From positions 1-37,344 of the forward strand of contig JNEM01012323.1 of the NCBI GenBank assembly GCA_000697335.1: a stretch of DNA of 37,344 nucleotides, read 5' to 3'. Source of the stretch: Conidiobolus incongruus B7586. Taxonomy: Eukaryota; Entomophthoromycota; Entomophthoromycetes; Entomophthorales; Conidiobolaceae. Under the pieces are notes generated by a model that was not told where the DNA came from, made no database searches, and saw only the letters and a list, made by a program, of their open reading frames with translations. How positions within the stretch are numbered: position 1 is the first letter of the stretch; every line of letters starts with the position of its first letter. Below, in pieces: positions 34,601-37,344 of the stretch. The position numbers were made by a program, and so were the translations under genes.

Positions 34601-37344
34601 TTCAATCTCGAGCTGCTAAGGGTTTAGCTAACTTGGTTTGGCTCAGCTCTGAGCAATCAACTAAAAGTACTGCAGTGGATAAAATTGTCAAAAATTTGAC
34701 TTCTTTCCTATGCTCTGATCGTAAACAAACTCCCTTATTCGAAGAGCATGATCTTAAGGAAGGTATCTATGCATTAATTGACACTCAGGTTCAAGTTCCA
34801 AAGACGCGTGGTAGACAGCCCAATGAACCCCCACCAGTATACGAAAGTGAAGAGACTAAAATGTTCCGCCTTTATCAACGAGGTGCTGAAATTTCATTTG
34901 AGCAATTCTGTATTATCTGTGGAGAGAATGTTTTTACTCGCATTCCAAAGTTAGAAAATTTGATGTTTGATCAATTAAGACAATTTCACGAATTGAGTAA
35001 ATATCATATATATTTTTTAGATATTCAAGCTACTAATATTTATTAGGTGTTCAAGATCCTACTTATTCATTTATTGAATCAAGATTTTCCATGATTCAAG
35101 AATTAATTGATAGTTTGAAGCTTGTTAGTACTATTACCAACTATTTACATGCTTCACTTCATCCTAGAATTAAGGAAGCAATGACTTGGGTTATGACTTG
35201 TCTTCGAGCTCCTTATGCCATTTTACGTAGTATGGCGGCCAAATGCCTTTCAACTATTTGCTCTGTTCTCTTATCCCCTGCAATGCAAGTGTTTATTGAA
35301 TTTGGACTTCCCTACTTGGGTGATACCACCAACATTTATAATCGCCAAGGTACTGTTGAAGCAATTTACTTTATCGTCAAAAAGCTTGGATCTCAGATTT
35401 TACCTTATGTTATATTTCTTGTTGTTCCTATCCTTGGTAGAATGAGTGATACAGATCAACATGTGCGTTTAGTGTCCACCAATACTTTCGCCCTTTTAAT
35501 CAATTTAATTCCTCTTGAAGCCGGTATTCCTACTCCTGAAGATTTCCCTCCTCATCTTATTAAACAAAGAGAACATGAGCGTAACTTCATTTCCCAACTT
35601 CTTAATAGCAACGACATCCAACCTTATGAAATTCCAGTCAAAATCAATGCTGAGCTTCGTTCTTACCAGCGCGAAGGTGTCAACTGGCTCGCCTTCCTCA
35701 ACAAATACCAACTACATGGTATTCTTTGTGATGATATGGGTCTCGGTAAGACACTGCAATCAATCTGTATATTAGCTAGTGATCATCATTATCGCAAGAC
35801 CAAATATGAACAAACTAAGAGTCCAGATTCCAGACACTTACCTTCTCTCGTCGTATGTCCTCCCACTCTTACTGGGCACTGGTACCATGAAGTAATTAAC
35901 TATACAACTACACTCAAACCTATGCTATATACAGGTGTCCCTGCAGAACGCAAACGCCTTCGTGGTATGATGAAATCACATGATGTTGTAATTATGTCCT
36001 ATGATATTGTTCGTAATGATATTGATGAACTTGGTCCCATGGACTGGAATTATTGCATTTTAGATGAAGGTCATATCATCAAGAACGGTAAGACTAAAAT
36101 TACCAAAGCTGTTAAATCAATCCGAGCCAACCATCGTCTTATATTATCTGGTACCCCTGTTCAGGTATATTCAACACCAATATTTGACAGAATTTAAATT
36201 AATTTTATTTTGTAGAATAATGTTTTAGAACTTTGGTCCTTGTTTGACTTTTTAATGCCAGGTTTCTTAGGTACCGAAAAAGCTTTTAATGATCTTTACG
36301 GTAAACCAATCCTCGCCAGTAAGGACTCTAAGAGCTCAAGTAAGGAACAGGAAGCTGGTGCACTTGCTCTCGAAGCACTCCATAAGCAGGTACTTCCCTT
36401 CTTACTTAGAAGATTGAAGGAAGATGTATTGGATGATTTACCTCCCAAAATCATCCAAGATTATTATTGTGAACTCAGTGACGTTCAGGTATTTTAATTC
36501 AGATCAATGTTATTTTTTATTTTACTAATCTATTTTTAGAAACAAATGTATGAAGACTTTGTCAAAACTCAAAATGTGTTTAAAGATAAAAAAGATATTG
36601 AAAGTGATGGATTACAATCTACAAATGGTAAATCTATGCATATTTTCCAAGCTCTTCAATATATCCGTAAATTATGTAATCACCCTCTCTTGGTGCTATC
36701 TCCAAAGCATGCCAACTACAATAAATATATACACCAAATTGGAGGCGAGCAAAATATCCGACAAATTACTAATGCACCCAAGCTTGCAGCCCTCAAACAA
36801 TTGCTCAACGATTGTGGTATAGGTGTCGAACAAGATTCAGAAACTGACCCCCTTCTTACCGGTGCTGTTAGTCAACATCGCGCCTTGATCTTCTGTCAGC
36901 TCAAGAGTATGCTGGACATTGTCGAAAATGATCTTCTCAAGACTCATCTTCCCTCTGTAACCTATCTCCGATTAGATGGTTCGGTTGAAGCCAATTCTAG
37001 ACATGATATTGTACAAAAATTCAACAGAGATCCTTCCATTGATGTCCTCCTTTTGACTACACAAGTGGGTGGTTTGGGCCTCAATCTCACTGGTGCTGAT
37101 ACTGTTATCTTTGTCGAACATGATTGGAACCCAATGAAAGATTTACAGGCCATGGATCGTGCACATCGTCTTGGTCAGCGTAAAGTAGTCAATGTATATC
37201 GACTCATTGCTAGAGGAACTTTGGAAGAAAAGATTATGGGTCTTCAAAAATTCAAACTCAACATTGCTAACAGTATTGTCAACCAACAAAATTCAGGCCT
37301 CTCTAGTATGGACACTGATCAACTGCTCGACCTCTTTAAAGTAC
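31607..37344 (+). CDS. MOT1: Mot1/BTAF1, TBP-removing Snf2 ATPase (3' end outside window)
   Basis: Mot1 uses ATP to strip TATA-binding protein from DNA and redistribute it between promoters. Ten exons: 31607-31617, 31686-31809, 31866-31977, 32035-32135, 32196-32298, 32350-32506, 32566-34996, 35047-36164, 36216-36488 and 36540 to the window end. Introns are 50-68 nt. The first exon has only 11 nt (MTS plus two bases) and splices into RLDRLVLLLDTGSTPAIRS, the conserved Mot1 N-terminus. HEAT repeats cover about the first 1150 residues, with LSARERNKAKR in an early linker. The Snf2 ATPase follows: DDMGLGKT (about 1242), DEGH (about 1353, the Mot1-type box), SGTPVQNN, and QAMDRAHRLGQR in the C-lobe. 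About 1745 residues are in the window, so roughly 100 more are expected beyond it. One frame break lies in exon 7 between 34399 and 34447. Frames on both sides are conserved, so I treat it as one gene. Confidence 0.93.

Noticed and set aside
1-37344. CRISPR arrays, bacterial operons, LTR or other virus-derived elements
   Set aside because: No regularly spaced repeats of that kind, no ribosome-binding sites, and no reverse transcriptase, integrase or capsid-like frames were seen.

Overview
The window looks like nuclear DNA of an early-diverging filamentous fungus with a very AT-rich genome. A Conidiobolus-like member of the Zoopagomycota is my best guess, but this is inference and not proven. 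Four things support it. The introns are short (mostly 41-76 nt), with GTAAGT-like donors and TACTAAT/TATTAAC branch sites. The core genes are fungal-type (Vps8, Mot1, shugoshin, AAAP permeases). Genes lie as moderately AT-rich islands in extremely AT-rich deserts. There are no bacterial-style operons.

Layout. Positions 1-3395 are a desert that contains a decayed copy of what looks like a HECT-type ubiquitin ligase (about 1155-2335, +). Two closely related two-exon amino-acid permease genes (AAAP family) face each other tail to tail at 3396-4732 (+) and 7174-8524 (-). Positions 8525-13081 are another desert, with minus-strand coding relics, a small Cys-rich frame and a relic resembling a PPP phosphatase. 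A membrane-anchored M28-family protein that has lost most of its metal ligands is at 13082-14791 (+). It converges on VPS8 (15469-20319, -), a four-exon gene for the CORVET tethering subunit. A tRNA-Asn(GTT) gene follows at 21294-21367 (+), then an eight-exon shugoshin gene (21940-22955, -) made of very small exons. A second tRNA-Asn(GTT) at 24672-24745 (-) is the intact member of a decaying three-unit tandem array of about 1.1 kb units (24672 to about 27260). The other two units carry strongly eroded copies of the same tRNA. After a further empty stretch come a one-exon PH-domain gene (29260-30555, +) and the multi-exon MOT1/BTAF1 gene (31607 to the window end, +), which has one frame break in the middle.

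The genes do not form a pathway. They are housekeeping functions: TATA-binding-protein removal (Mot1), endosomal tethering (Vps8), centromere cohesion protection (shugoshin) and amino-acid transport, plus one probable pseudoenzyme. The most notable points are the shugoshin gene, which is invisible to single-ORF reading, the tRNA-Asn birth-and-death array, the dead M28 protein, the deserts acting as a graveyard of AT-drifted genes, and the frame break in Mot1.
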